A stretch of 64,000 nt of DNA from JAWLDA01 sp041686855 (GTDB lineage Bacteria > Bacillota > Limnochordia > DTU080 > RSA5): the NCBI GenBank assembly GCA_041686855.1, contig JAWLDA010000019.1:1-64000 (forward strand), given 5' to 3'. This document shows, one piece after another, positions 51,635 through 59,962 of this stretch. How positions within the stretch are numbered: position 1 is the first letter of the stretch; each line of letters starts with the position of its first letter. A model generated the notes under the pieces. That model had not been told where the DNA came from, made no database searches, and was given only the letters and a program-made list of their open reading frames with translations. Made by a program: the position numbers and the translations under genes.

Positions 51635-53398
51635 GTGAATATGTCCGCAAAGAACACGTCCGTTGAGAACATTGCCAATCAGATTCCCGTGGACAAATTC
51701 TATACCTACGACGAACTCACCCAGTCATTGCAGTGCGCCGCTGCAGCGTATCCCGACCTCGTCACTGTCTCTTCCATCGCCGAGTCACCGATGAAGCGCC
51801 AGGTGTGGTGCGTCGAAGTGGCCGAGCGGCGGAACGGGCGCCCTTTGCACCGGCGTCCGGCGCTCCTGATGACCGGCAACTTACACGCGATCGAGCTGGC
51901 CGGCTCCTGTGGGGCGCTCCACCTCCTGAGGAGCCTCCTTGAGGGGTACGTCACGCGGGACCCGCAAATTGTGCGGCTCCTCCAAGAGCAAGTGGTGTAC
52001 ATCGTACCTCGCCTCACCGTCGACGCAACGGAGTACGTGCTCCAGAGTTTACACGAGGTGCGCAGTCGCCGCTTTGACGAGCGGGAGCCAAACGCGCTTT
52101 ATCCGCACGACGTGAACCAGGACGGCCGGGTCCTATTTATGCGGCGGCCGAGTCGGGACGGTGGGTACATAAAATCGAGCCGGGACGAGCGAATCATGCT
52201 GCCCTGCCGGGGCGATGAGGCCGGGGACGCGCCCCGCTACGACGTGACGTTCGAGGGGCTGATCCACGAGTGGGACGGAGGAGCGTTCAGCCGGCGGGAG
52301 GAGCGCCTGGACTTTAACCGCAACTTTCCGGCGGGCTGGCAGCCCAACTTTACCTCGTACATCCACGGGCGCTACCCGCTCTCCGAGCCGGAGACCCGCG
52401 GTTTGGCGGAGTTCGTCCTTGTCCACCCCAACATCACCCGGGTGGTCGACTACCATACGGGGAATACGGCCGTCTTCCCGCCGAGCGGAGCCGTGCAGAG
52501 CAAGGCGTTACACGCCGCCGACGCCGCGTTGATTGCAAAGCTTGGTCGGCGTGCCGAAGCGTTGACGGGCTTCCCGTTCATCAGTGGATACACCGAGCTG
52601 AGCACGGGCCAAATCGCGGCGCCCCTGCCCGGCAGCTTTAAGGATTGGATTTACGAACATACCGGAGCGACGGCCCTCATCCTCGAACTCGGCGACTTTC
52701 ACAACTACTTGGGCATCTCCACGAAGGATTACATGTGCTATCCCACGGTCGCTGAACGAGAGGAGCAGATGATGCTGGCGCTCCTCGAGTGGCACGATCG
52801 TCACCCTGAGGCGGGCCTCTTCTTTGAATGGGAGCCCTTTGACCACCCGCAGCTCGGCCCGGTAGAGATTGGTGGGCTTAACTGGGTGGACTGGCGCAAT
52901 CCGCCCCTGCATGAGATGGAGTCGGTCTGCGCCAACTGCACTCGCTTTGTCTTGGAGGTAGCTGAGCTTAAACCCGACGTCACTGTCGGTGAATCAGAGG
53001 TGACCCCGCTGGGCGGTAGCCTCTATAAGGTCGCGGTAAGCGTGCGCAACGATGGCGAGCTACCGACGCACATCACCCAGCGGGGACGGGAGACCCACCC
53101 GACTGAGGAGTTGCAGGTCTCTCTTAACGCGGTCTGCGCAGAGTCGGCGGGTGCTGAGTCGGCTAGTGCTGAGTCGGCGAATCAGGCATCCCTCGAGTTT
53201 ATCGTCGGCCGGGCGAGCACCTGGATCGGGCACCTCGAGCCCGGAGCGAGTCGGCGGATCGAGTGGGTGGTTCGAACGCCCCAGAGTCCCCAAGCTTCGA
53301 CACGCGCAGACGGAACGGGGAGTGACGCCGGTTCCGGACTGCGTGTGAGCGTGGAGGGCGCCCGCGGGGTGTACGTTGAAGCCTCGATCGAGCTGTAA
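51635..53398 (+). CDS. M14-family zinc peptidase with C-terminal beta domain
   Basis: 587 residues from GTG at 51635, AGGGAG 10 bp upstream. The peptidase core spans about 20-390: NLHAIELAGS gives the first His and Glu ligands, VDATEYVL, FNRNFPAGW, VDYHTGN (third His) and LILELGDFHNYLG (catalytic Glu region). This matches carboxypeptidase-A-like M14 enzymes. The C-terminal ~170 residues form a beta-rich domain (YKVAVSVRNDGELPTHIT, WIGHLEPGASRRIEW) like those that follow M14 domains. No signal peptide. Residues around 500-515 contain a three-fold AES(A)xx repeat encoded by a 15-bp array. Confidence 0.85.
   Translation: MNMSAKNTSVENIANQIPVDKFYTYDELTQSLQCAAAAYPDLVTVSSIAESPMKRQVWCVEVAERRNGRPLHRRPALLMTGNLHAIELAGSCGALHLLRSLLEGYVTRDPQIVRLLQEQVVYIVPRLTVDATEYVLQSLHEVRSRRFDEREPNALYPHDVNQDGRVLFMRRPSRDGGYIKSSRDERIMLPCRGDEAGDAPRYDVTFEGLIHEWDGGAFSRREERLDFNRNFPAGWQPNFTSYIHGRYPLSEPETRGLAEFVLVHPNITRVVDYHTGNTAVFPPSGAVQSKALHAADAALIAKLGRRAEALTGFPFISGYTELSTGQIAAPLPGSFKDWIYEHTGATALILELGDFHNYLGISTKDYMCYPTVAEREEQMMLALLEWHDRHPEAGLFFEWEPFDHPQLGPVEIGGLNWVDWRNPPLHEMESVCANCTRFVLEVAELKPDVTVGESEVTPLGGSLYKVAVSVRNDGELPTHITQRGRETHPTEELQVSLNAVCAESAGAESASAESANQASLEFIVGRASTWIGHLEPGASRRIEWVVRTPQSPQASTRADGTGSDAGSGLRVSVEGARGVYVEASIEL
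53138..53182. repeat. In-frame 15-bp tandem repeat in the M14 peptidase gene
   Basis: GCAGAGTCGGCGGGT, GCTGAGTCGGCTAGT, GCTGAGTCGGCGAAT. Encodes AESAG, AESAS and AESAN in the beta-domain region of the peptidase. Confidence 0.85.
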
Positions 53399-53429
53399 TC
53401 TCCCCTGTTGCACGCCTCGCAACGGGAGA
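53399..53429 (+). other. Intergenic hairpin between the M14 and amidohydrolase genes
   Basis: TCTCCC (53399-53404) pairs with GGGAGA (53424-53429) and GTTGC (53407-53411) with GCAAC (53419-53423), with a 2-nt bulge and 7-nt loop. No T-tract. May be an RNA stability or partial termination element in this operon. Confidence 0.45.
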
Positions 53430-53449
53430 CGTGAAAGGAGCACGACGGC

Positions 53450-54289
53450 ATGATTGATATAAATGCAGGCGTGGGGAGTTGGCCCTTTTGGCGCACTCGG
53501 GCCGGCGACGCTTCGTCGATGGAGGCGCTGCTGCGGGCGGAAGGGATCGAGCGGGCATGCGCTTTCCCGCTGGAGGGCTTCCTCTACGCAGACCCGATGG
53601 AAGCGAACGAGCTCCGGCTGCCGGCGCTCGCTCGGTCGGATTTCTTTATTCCCTCGGCGATGCTCAATCCGACATTCCCCAATGCCTTGCGGAGTTACGC
53701 GATCTGTCGGAGCGAGTGGAATGTCCCCATGATTCGCCTCACCCCCAACTATCACGACTACTCGCTCAAAGATCCGGGCGTTGACGCTTTGGCCGAGCGG
53801 CTCTCGGACGACGGCGTCATTCTCGGCGTTCACCTGCGCATCCAGGATGAGCGCAGCCACCCGGCGGTCCTCAAGGTGCCTGCCGTTCCGTTCGCCGACG
53901 TCGTCGACGTGGCGTGGCGCTACCCCCGGCTCAAAGTGGTCCTCTTTGGCCTCGCCTTCGCCCGGGAGGTGCAGCAGGCGGGGCTCCTTCCGGAGGGGTT
54001 TGTTGGGAGACTCTTTGACACGCCGGAGCTCGGCCACCGCGCGGCAGCGCCGGAGAACCTCTTCATCGACCTCAGCTTCTTTGAGTGGGAAGACTCCTTT
54101 GCGTCGGCGCTCAAGCTGTTTCGACCGGAGCGACTCCTCCTGGGAACGTACGCCCCTGTCTTTTACCCGCGCTCAGCAGTCTATAAGATCACGCGGTCGC
54201 TGGCGCCGGAGGCGATGAAGCAGGCAGCGCTGGCGGAGAACGCCGCAGGCTTACTTGACTCACCCCTCGAAAGGGGGCGGACGTCGTGA
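53450..54289 (+). CDS. Amidohydrolase-related protein (metal site partly lost)
   Basis: 279 residues from ATG at 53450, AAGGAG 13 bp upstream. TIM-barrel layout of the amidohydrolase (COG2159-like) family, but the N-terminal metal motif reads MIDINAGVGSWPF where active members have D-x-H-x-H; both histidines are missing. GVHLRIQDERSH and LFGLAFAREV follow, and APVFYP near the C terminus sits where the last metal-site residues would be. It may therefore be catalytically changed or act with the next gene product, which has the complete motif. Stop overlaps that gene (GTGA). Confidence 0.7.
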   Translation: MIDINAGVGSWPFWRTRAGDASSMEALLRAEGIERACAFPLEGFLYADPMEANELRLPALARSDFFIPSAMLNPTFPNALRSYAICRSEWNVPMIRLTPNYHDYSLKDPGVDALAERLSDDGVILGVHLRIQDERSHPAVLKVPAVPFADVVDVAWRYPRLKVVLFGLAFAREVQQAGLLPEGFVGRLFDTPELGHRAAAPENLFIDLSFFEWEDSFASALKLFRPERLLLGTYAPVFYPRSAVYKITRSLAPEAMKQAALAENAAGLLDSPLERGRTS

Positions 54290-55050
54290 GCGTGATCGAC
54301 ATTCATGTGCATCATCGCTGGAATAGCCCTGACGAGCGACCCGAGTACCTCTTGCACCGGTTAAAGAGCCTAGCCCAAGCGAACGGGATCGCTCGGGTAC
54401 TGTTGTTGACCCTGGCGCATCGGCTCCCGCCGCAGAGCGTGCGGGAGCGCAATGACCTCACCCTCAGACTCGTCAACGAGGAACCCGAATTCTACCTGGG
54501 GGCGTGCTGGCTCAACCCGCTTCACGATCCGGCCTTTGTCCGGGAAGAGATCACCCGATGCGTGAAGGCGGGGATGCGGGCCGTCAAACTGCATATGTCT
54601 CTCAATGCAAGAGATCACCGCCACGATACGATCATGGAGATGGCGGCCGAGCACGATGTTCCCATCGTCTTTCACGCGTGGTACAAGTCGGTGCAGAAGT
54701 ACGAGCAAGAGGCCGACGCAGCAGACATCGCCTATCTGGCGCGGCGCCACCCCGAGACCAAGATTGTGATGGCCCATCTGACGGGCGTCGGACGGCGAGG
54801 CGTCTGTGACGTGGAGGATCTGGGGAATGTCTGGGTCGACACCTCCGGCGGCTTCGCCGACTCCGGACTGGTCGAGTACGCCGTGCGTCACCTGGGCGCC
54901 GAGCGCGTCGTCTACGGGTCGGATTACGTCGGACGCGACTTTGCGACGCAGTTGGGGCGCGTGTACGGAGCTGAGATCACCGAGGAGGAGCGGGAGCTCA
55001 TCCTGTGGAAGAACGCCGCCCGTCTGCTCAAGCTGGACGGCCTGCAGTAG
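54286..55050 (+). CDS. Amidohydrolase (COG2159-like)
   Basis: 254 residues; GTG at 54286 overlaps the previous stop. VIDIHVHHRWN carries the HxH metal ligands, VKLHMSLNA, VFHAWY, MAHLTG, and VVYGSDYVG with the final Asp. Cytoplasmic zinc hydrolase or decarboxylase; substrate unknown. The gene ends KLDGLQ-stop at the start of an 18-bp tandem array. The pair looks like an intact and a modified subunit. Confidence 0.85.
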   Translation: MSVIDIHVHHRWNSPDERPEYLLHRLKSLAQANGIARVLLLTLAHRLPPQSVRERNDLTLRLVNEEPEFYLGACWLNPLHDPAFVREEITRCVKAGMRAVKLHMSLNARDHRHDTIMEMAAEHDVPIVFHAWYKSVQKYEQEADAADIAYLARRHPETKIVMAHLTGVGRRGVCDVEDLGNVWVDTSGGFADSGLVEYAVRHLGAERVVYGSDYVGRDFATQLGRVYGAEITEEERELILWKNAARLLKLDGLQ

Positions 55051-55136
55051 CTGGACCGCTTGCGGCAGCTGGATGTCTAGGTGTAGCTGGAAGGCTCGTT
55101 ATAGCTGAATGGCGAGCAGTGGCTGAACGGCTGGGG
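55031..55136. repeat. 18-bp tandem array starting inside the amidohydrolase 3' end
   Basis: Units of AGCTGGACGGCCTGCAGT (55031-55048), AGCTGGACCGCTTGCGGC, AGCTGGATGTCTAGGTGT, AGCTGGAAGGCTCGTTAT, AGCTGAATGGCGAGCAGT and GGCTGAACGGCTGGGG. The first unit encodes the last residues KLDGLQ and the stop, so the array is an outward repetition of the gene end. The period is a multiple of three. Confidence 0.9.
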
Positions 55137-55177
55137 ATGGCTGGTTTGACGGCGCCGGCTGAAGGGAGAGGGTTCGC

Positions 55178-55894
55178 ACGATCGAGGTAAAGGAATTAGG
55201 GAAGCGATTTGGCGAGACGGTCGCCGTGGAGGCTCTCTCGTTTGAGGCGCGGGCCGGGGAGATCTTTGGCCTCCTCGGTGAGAATGGCGCCGGCAAGACC
55301 ACGTCGCTGCGGATGCTGGCGACGCTCCTGAAACCGACTCAAGGAGAGGCCCAGGTCGGTGGCGCGGATGTGGTACGTGAGCCGGAACGGGTCCGCCGAC
55401 AACTGGGCATCGTCTTTGACGGGGGCGTCTACGAGCGTCTGAGCGCCCGGGAGAATATCCGCTACTTCGGCCGACTCTACGGCTTACGTGGGCCTGAGCT
55501 CGAGCGCAGGATCGACGAGCTCCTCACCGCGCTCGACATGAATGAGTACGCCGACCGCCGGGCGGGGACGTTCTCCAAGGGGATGAGACAAAAGGTGGTC
55601 ATCGCCCGAGCACTGGTGCACGATCCGCCGATTCTCTTGATGGACGAACCTACCTCCGGTCTCGACGTCACGGCGACCCGGGGCGTCCACGAGTTTGTCC
55701 TGCAGGCTAAAGAGCGCGGGAAGTGCATCGTCTTCTCCAGCCACAACATGACCGAAGTGGAGAAGTTGTGCGACCGAGTCGCCGTGATGCACCGGGGGCG
55801 CATCGTCGCCGAAGGTAGCGTTCAGGAGCTGCGTGAGGCCTCCGCCAATCAGAGCTTTGAAGAGGTCTTCGTCGGATTGGTGGGTGACGAGTGA
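55178..55894 (+). CDS. natA: NatA-like ABC ATPase, probable ACG start
   Basis: 238 residues if translated from ACG at 55178. No ATG, GTG or TTG occurs between an in-frame TGA (just upstream) and the GTG at 55226, but the codons from 55181 read IEVKELGKRFGETVAVEALS, the normal start of this family (MIEVKNLTKRF...). GGGAGAGGG lies 5 bp before ACG. Walker A GENGAGKTT, Q-loop (here FDGGVYERLS), signature FSKGMRQK, Walker B ILLMDEPTSGLD, and SSHNM follow. Starting at GTG 55226 would lose the first strand of the ATPase. Overlaps the NatB-like gene. Confidence 0.85.
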   Translation, partial: TIEVKELGKRFGETVAVEALSFEARAGEIFGLLGENGAGKTTSLRMLATLLKPTQGEAQVGGADVVREPERVRRQLGIVFDGGVYERLSARENIRYFGRLYGLRGPELERRIDELLTALDMNEYADRRAGTFSKGMRQKVVIARALVHDPPILLMDEPTSGLDVTATRGVHEFVLQAKERGKCIVFSSHNMTEVEKLCDRVAVMHRGRIVAEGSVQELREASANQSFEEVFVGLVGDE

Positions 55895-57090
55895 TGAATT
55901 GGCAACACGTGTGGATCGTCTTCTCAACCGACTTTATGAACACTCTGCGGGATCGGCGGACCTGGTTTGCGATGATCATCGTTCCTCTCCTCCTGGTGCC
56001 CCTCCTACTCATCGCCGCGCCGACTGCCATTGAAGGGCAGATGCGCCGCCTGGAGGCTAACCCGCCGGAGGTGGCTGTGCTTGGGAGCGAGCACGCACCG
56101 CGACTCGTCGCGTTTTTGGGGCGCTCGATTGAGATTCAGCTCGTGGAGTCAGAGGATCCGTGGACCGATCTCTCGGAGGGGAATGTGAAGGCCGTCATCG
56201 AGATCGAGCCCGACGCGCAGGCGATCATCGCCCGGGGGGAGACGGGCCGCGTCGTCCTCCACTTCGACGCCTCCGACCAGGTGTCGGAGATCGCCCGGTC
56301 ACGGATTCAACGCATCCTCTCGATCTACTCGCAGAGTGTCGTGGCCGACCGATTGGAAGCGCGAGGGATCGCCCCTGAAATTCTCGTGCCGTTACAGACT
56401 GAATTGCGGGACGTGGCGCCCGAGAGCGCGAACGCCGGCCAGTTCCTGGCGATGATCATGCCGATGATGCTGGCGGTGTGGGCGGCGCTGGGCGGTATGT
56501 ACGCAGCCATCGACGCGGTGGCGGGTGAGAAGGAGCGGGGCACCCTGGAACCCTTGTTGGCGACGCCGCCCAGCCGGGGCAGTCTAGTCTTTGGCAAGTA
56601 CCTCACGGTGGTGCTCACCTCGGTGATTGCGACCCTGATCGCTCTCGTCGCGATGTACGTCTCGTACCTGATCAAACCGACCGCGCTCGGGGAGGGCGTC
56701 ACCGGCGCGAGCCTGGCTCTACCTGTGGTGAACCTCGCCGTCGCACTCGTCGTACTGGTGTTGCTTGCGGCCTTCTTTAGCGCCGTGCAGCTCGCGCTGA
56801 GTGCGTTCGCCCGCACCTTTCGGGAGGCCCAGAGTTACCTCTCGCCGATGTCGATCGCTGTCGTCCTTCCAGGGATCATGACGCAGGTGGCGGATCCGGC
56901 CACCGTCGCCGACTGGTACTACGCCGTCCCGATTCTCAACACGATTCTCCTCCTCAAGCAGGTGCTGCTGAACGCCATCGACTGGAACCAGTTCATTTTG
57001 ACGGCGCTCTCGTCCCTGGTAATTGTCGTCGTGGCGCTGTGGTACACTGCGGGACTCTTTCGTAAAGAGGAGGTCTTGTTTCGCACGTGA
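55894..57090 (+). CDS. natB: NatB-like ABC-2 permease
   Basis: 398 residues from ATG at 55894 (TGATG overlap with the ATPase). First helix about 20-45 (WFAMIIVPLLLVPLLLIAAP), then a ~120-residue external domain, then five or six helices from about 185: QFLAMIMPMMLAVWAALGGMY, AVAGEKERGTLEPLLATPPSR (the conserved EKERGTLE coupling helix) and AFARTFREAQSYLSPM. Matches the ABC-2/NatB family, exporters of sodium ions or other small molecules. Function inferred from family. Confidence 0.88.
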   Translation: MNWQHVWIVFSTDFMNTLRDRRTWFAMIIVPLLLVPLLLIAAPTAIEGQMRRLEANPPEVAVLGSEHAPRLVAFLGRSIEIQLVESEDPWTDLSEGNVKAVIEIEPDAQAIIARGETGRVVLHFDASDQVSEIARSRIQRILSIYSQSVVADRLEARGIAPEILVPLQTELRDVAPESANAGQFLAMIMPMMLAVWAALGGMYAAIDAVAGEKERGTLEPLLATPPSRGSLVFGKYLTVVLTSVIATLIALVAMYVSYLIKPTALGEGVTGASLALPVVNLAVALVVLVLLAAFFSAVQLALSAFARTFREAQSYLSPMSIAVVLPGIMTQVADPATVADWYYAVPILNTILLLKQVLLNAIDWNQFILTALSSLVIVVVALWYTAGLFRKEEVLFRT

Positions 57091-57208
57091 GGGTTCCGGC
57101 GGGAGCCGTTTAGCCGACGCAGAAGGGCGTACACGGCGTGGCAGAATTTGTGTACAATGAGATGATGAAGACCAGGGACGAAACCGATTAACGCTGGAGG
57201 ATGAGACC

Positions 57209-58090
57209 GTGAAAGCATATCAGGGAATTCCACAACAGCCGGATAAGCAGGGGAAGGTGCGGGACCTCTTTAATGTGGGCGAGAGCCTTATCATCGTGGC
57301 GACCGATCGCATCTCGGCCTTTGACGGCGTGCTAAAGAGCCTCATCCCGGGGAAGGGTCGCATTCTGACGCAAATCTCCAACTTTTTCTTTGATCTGACC
57401 AAGGAGCAGGCCAAGAACCACCTCGTGGAGACGGATCACCGCAACTTTCCGGCACCTTTTAACGGCTACGACGACCTGGAAGGCCGAGCCGTGCAGGTAA
57501 AGAAGGGCGTCATTCAGCCCTTTGAGTGCGTGGTGCGTGGGTACCTCCTGGGCTCAGCGTACAAGAGCTACGTCAAGGACGGCACCGTCTGCGGCATTCA
57601 ACTGCCTGCGGGACTCAAGGAGAATGATCGCCTGCCCGAGCCGATCTTTACGCCGACGACCAAGGCGGAAGAGGGGCACGACATGCCCGTCACCTTTGAG
57701 GAGATGGCGAACGACCTTGGGAGCGAGCGGGCGGCGCTGCTGCGGGATATGACGTTGGAATTGTACCATTACGTCGGTGAATACGCCCTCAGCCGGGGCG
57801 TCGTGTTGGCCGACACCAAGCTCGAGTTCGCTGAAGTCGATGGGGAAGTGATCGTGGCCGACGAGATCTTCACGCCCGACTCCTCACGCTACTTTGATGC
57901 GGAAGAGATGGAGAGCGCCGTTAAGACGGGGGCGAAGCCTAAGAGCTTGGACAAGCAGTTCGTCAGGGATTACCTCGCCCAGCACGGCAGCGATGAGAGC
58001 CCTGAGGACGTGGTCCTCCCCGACGATGTGATCGAGCGGACGGTGGAGCGGTACAACGAAGTGTTCCAGCGGTTGACCGGCGCTCACTAA
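57209..58090 (+). CDS. purC: SAICAR synthetase
   Basis: 293 residues from GTG at 57209 with TGGAGG upstream. KQGKVRDLF, VATDRISAFDGVL, PGKG, ECVVRGYLLGSAYKSY, FTPTTKAEEGHDMP, and LADTKLEFAEVDGEVIVADEIFTPDSSRY are PurC signatures. This is the long (~290-residue) form, not the ~240-residue Bacillus form. It joins CAIR and aspartate with ATP in purine biosynthesis. Stands alone, away from other pur genes. Confidence 0.95.
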   Translation: MKAYQGIPQQPDKQGKVRDLFNVGESLIIVATDRISAFDGVLKSLIPGKGRILTQISNFFFDLTKEQAKNHLVETDHRNFPAPFNGYDDLEGRAVQVKKGVIQPFECVVRGYLLGSAYKSYVKDGTVCGIQLPAGLKENDRLPEPIFTPTTKAEEGHDMPVTFEEMANDLGSERAALLRDMTLELYHYVGEYALSRGVVLADTKLEFAEVDGEVIVADEIFTPDSSRYFDAEEMESAVKTGAKPKSLDKQFVRDYLAQHGSDESPEDVVLPDDVIERTVERYNEVFQRLTGAH

Positions 58091-58125
58091 CCGATATCGC
58101 CTGATCCGCACCCGCCCAATGGTCC

Positions 58126-58575
58126 TTACTGTGTGAAGACGTGGTTGCCGATCCGCACCTGCTGTGGGCGACTCGCCCACCAGCGGGTGGTGCGGGCCTT
58201 ATCCGGATTGTAGAAAAAGAGCGCTCCGCGGGTCGGATCTTCGCCTCTTAGCGCCGCTGCTGCCGCCCGGCGGGCCTCGGCCGACGGTCTCGGGTGGTTG
58301 GGGATGCCGGCCGTGTAAAACTGGCCTCGTTCGTAAATGACGCTGCGAACGGTGTTGGGGAAGCGAGGATCCTTCACGCGGTTGACGACGACGGCGCCGA
58401 CGGCTACCTTGCCGCGGTACGACTCTCCGCGGGCCTCGGCCTCGATCAGGCGGGCGAGGAGGAGCTCGTCTGAGTCCGAGTAGGACGGGGACGGGGCGCG
58501 GTCCCCGCCGCCGCCGCCAAAGCCCAGGAGCAAGGCGAATGCGACGACGATGGCGATGAGTATGTTCGTGTTCAA
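58126..58575 (-). CDS. SleB-type cell-wall hydrolase
   Basis: 149 residues from TTG at 58575 (GGAGG 7 bp upstream; a longer in-frame start at 58668 has no site). One membrane-anchoring helix near the start (NILIAIVVAFALLLGFGG), then the Hydrolase_2 domain: LLLARLIEAEARGESYRGKVAVGAVVVNRVKDPRFP, SVIYERGQFYT, ALFFYNPDKAR, and IGNHVFTQ at the end, with the catalytic E in IEAEARGE. In spore formers this family cleaves cortex muramic lactam linkages; in non-sporulating bacteria similar proteins act as lytic transglycosylases. No PG-binding domain. Confidence 0.9.
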   Translation of the reverse strand: MNTNILIAIVVAFALLLGFGGGGGDRAPSPSYSDSDELLLARLIEAEARGESYRGKVAVGAVVVNRVKDPRFPNTVRSVIYERGQFYTAGIPNHPRPSAEARRAAAAALRGEDPTRGALFFYNPDKARTTRWWASRPQQVRIGNHVFTQ

Positions 58576-58644
58576 GCCATTACCTCCGGTCGATATGTTC
58601 CACTTGCTAGGGTATAAGGCGGGCGAGCGGCGAGTCTGTGACGG

Positions 58645-58699
58645 AGCGCATACTTTGCCGGCGCTCATGCTTTGTCGGGGCTCATGCCTTGCCGACGCT
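58645..58699. repeat. ~17-bp tandem repeat before the CPBP gene
   Basis: Degenerate units: GCGCATACTTTGCCGG, CGCTCATGCTTTGTCGG, GGCTCATGCCTTGCCGA, CGCTCACG. About 3.5 copies, between the divergent SleB and CPBP genes. Confidence 0.8.
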
Positions 58700-58760
58700 C
58701 ACGTCGATCCACCGCCTCGTCCCGAAGGAATTCACCCAGAACTCGAAAGGACGCGAACGT

Positions 58761-59243
58761 ATGGGAATCAAGCTCGAACGGAATCTACAATTTGAGACGC
58801 GCACGCCGTTATCCCTCGGCGTGATCGATCTGCGCGTCTTGGCTAAGGACGTGCCGTTGGTGTTGATCGGCTTTATCGCGACCTTGGTCGTCGCTCTGCC
58901 GATCGGGTACGGAACCGGCTTTTTGGTGAGTCCCACACCGCCGGCGTTTGAGCCCTTAGACTGGTTTATCGACATTGCAAAGATCGTCTTTTTCGAAGAG
59001 ATCCTCTTTCGGGCGCTCATCTTTGGCGGTCTGCACAACCGACTCGGCCTCGTGCCCGCAATTGTGCTGAGCGCCGCCATCTTCGGTTCCCTACACTTGA
59101 TTCAGTTTCCCATGCCGATGGCCATCATGGCCGGATGGGCGGGCGTCGTCTTGGCCTGGCAGTACGCCAAGAGCCGCCGCCTCTCCACGCCCATCTTGAC
59201 GCACGCGATGATCATCGTTGTGCAGTTCTTTGTGCTGCCTTAA
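58761..59243 (+). CDS. CPBP-family intramembrane protease
   Basis: 160 residues from ATG at 58761, AAAGGA 9 bp upstream. Four helices: about 32-53, 68-80, 92-118, 124-155. Motifs: FFEEILFRALIFGGL (EExxxR), FGSLHL (His), and STPILTHAMI (C-terminal His) are the CPBP/Abi glutamic intramembrane protease residues. Family members process prenylated or signal-type substrates or bacteriocin immunity. Short, without extra domains. Confidence 0.9.
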   Translation: MGIKLERNLQFETRTPLSLGVIDLRVLAKDVPLVLIGFIATLVVALPIGYGTGFLVSPTPPAFEPLDWFIDIAKIVFFEEILFRALIFGGLHNRLGLVPAIVLSAAIFGSLHLIQFPMPMAIMAGWAGVVLAWQYAKSRRLSTPILTHAMIIVVQFFVLP

Positions 59244-59283
59244 GTGCGGCGTTACAAAGGGCTGACGACCACATGGCCCGCCG

Positions 59284-59940
59284 TTAGAGGAGGCGGGCCG
59301 CCCACAAAAAGCCGCGACGCATCAGCTCGAGACAGGGCGGCATCCTGACGATGTCCGCCTTGTGACCGAGCGACGAGTAAAAGACGCGGCCTCGGCCCCA
59401 GCGTTTGATCCAGACGGCGGGAACGTCGACCGGCCCGTTCGCCGAGTGCGGCCCATCGGCAGTGGGGAAGCGGGTTGTGGCCAGCACCTTAACCGCCGGG
59501 TCGACGTGCATGTAGTACTGTTCCGAGGCGACTTCGAAGTCTTCCATGCCCTCGACGATCTCGTGGGAATCCTTTACGATATTCACCGTGTAACGCACCC
59601 CGTCGTTGCCCGGGTGCGCCACCCACTGGCCGCCGCACATAAACTGCCAAGCGACACTGTTGCGGAAGGCGTCGCCCATGCCGCCATGGCAGCCGGCGAT
59701 CCCCGTGCCGCTCTCGACCGCGGCGAGGACCGGATCGAGCTGCTCCTTTTCGATCGTCCCCATCGTCCAAACCGGTACGATCAGGTCGACCGTGGTGAGG
59801 TCAACGTCGCAAAAGGCGTCGAGCGTATCCGAGACGAGCACGTCGAACGACTCCATCTCGAGGACGCCGCGAAAGATGTCCGCGACCTCCTCCGGCTCGT
59901 GACCTTCCCATCCTCCTTGAACAATCAATGCACGAGGCAT
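59284..59940 (-). CDS. ThuA-like (class I glutamine amidotransferase-fold) protein
   Basis: 218 residues from ATG at 59940. ALIVQGGWEGHEPEEVADIF, VPVWTMGTI, GTGIAGCHGGMGDAF, GGQWVAHPG, and GRVFYSSLGHKAD are the ThuA (trehalose-utilisation-like) pattern. The flavodoxin-like fold has a Cys-His site (GCHG) without the glutaminase triad, so a hydrolase or sugar-binding role in carbohydrate metabolism is inferred. Followed by, and co-directional with, an ADP-dependent kinase and a DegT aminotransferase upstream. Confidence 0.88.
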   Translation of the reverse strand: MPRALIVQGGWEGHEPEEVADIFRGVLEMESFDVLVSDTLDAFCDVDLTTVDLIVPVWTMGTIEKEQLDPVLAAVESGTGIAGCHGGMGDAFRNSVAWQFMCGGQWVAHPGNDGVRYTVNIVKDSHEIVEGMEDFEVASEQYYMHVDPAVKVLATTRFPTADGPHSANGPVDVPAVWIKRWGRGRVFYSSLGHKADIVRMPPCLELMRRGFLWAARLL

Positions 59941-59962
59941 CCAGATCCCTCCTGTACTCTGC

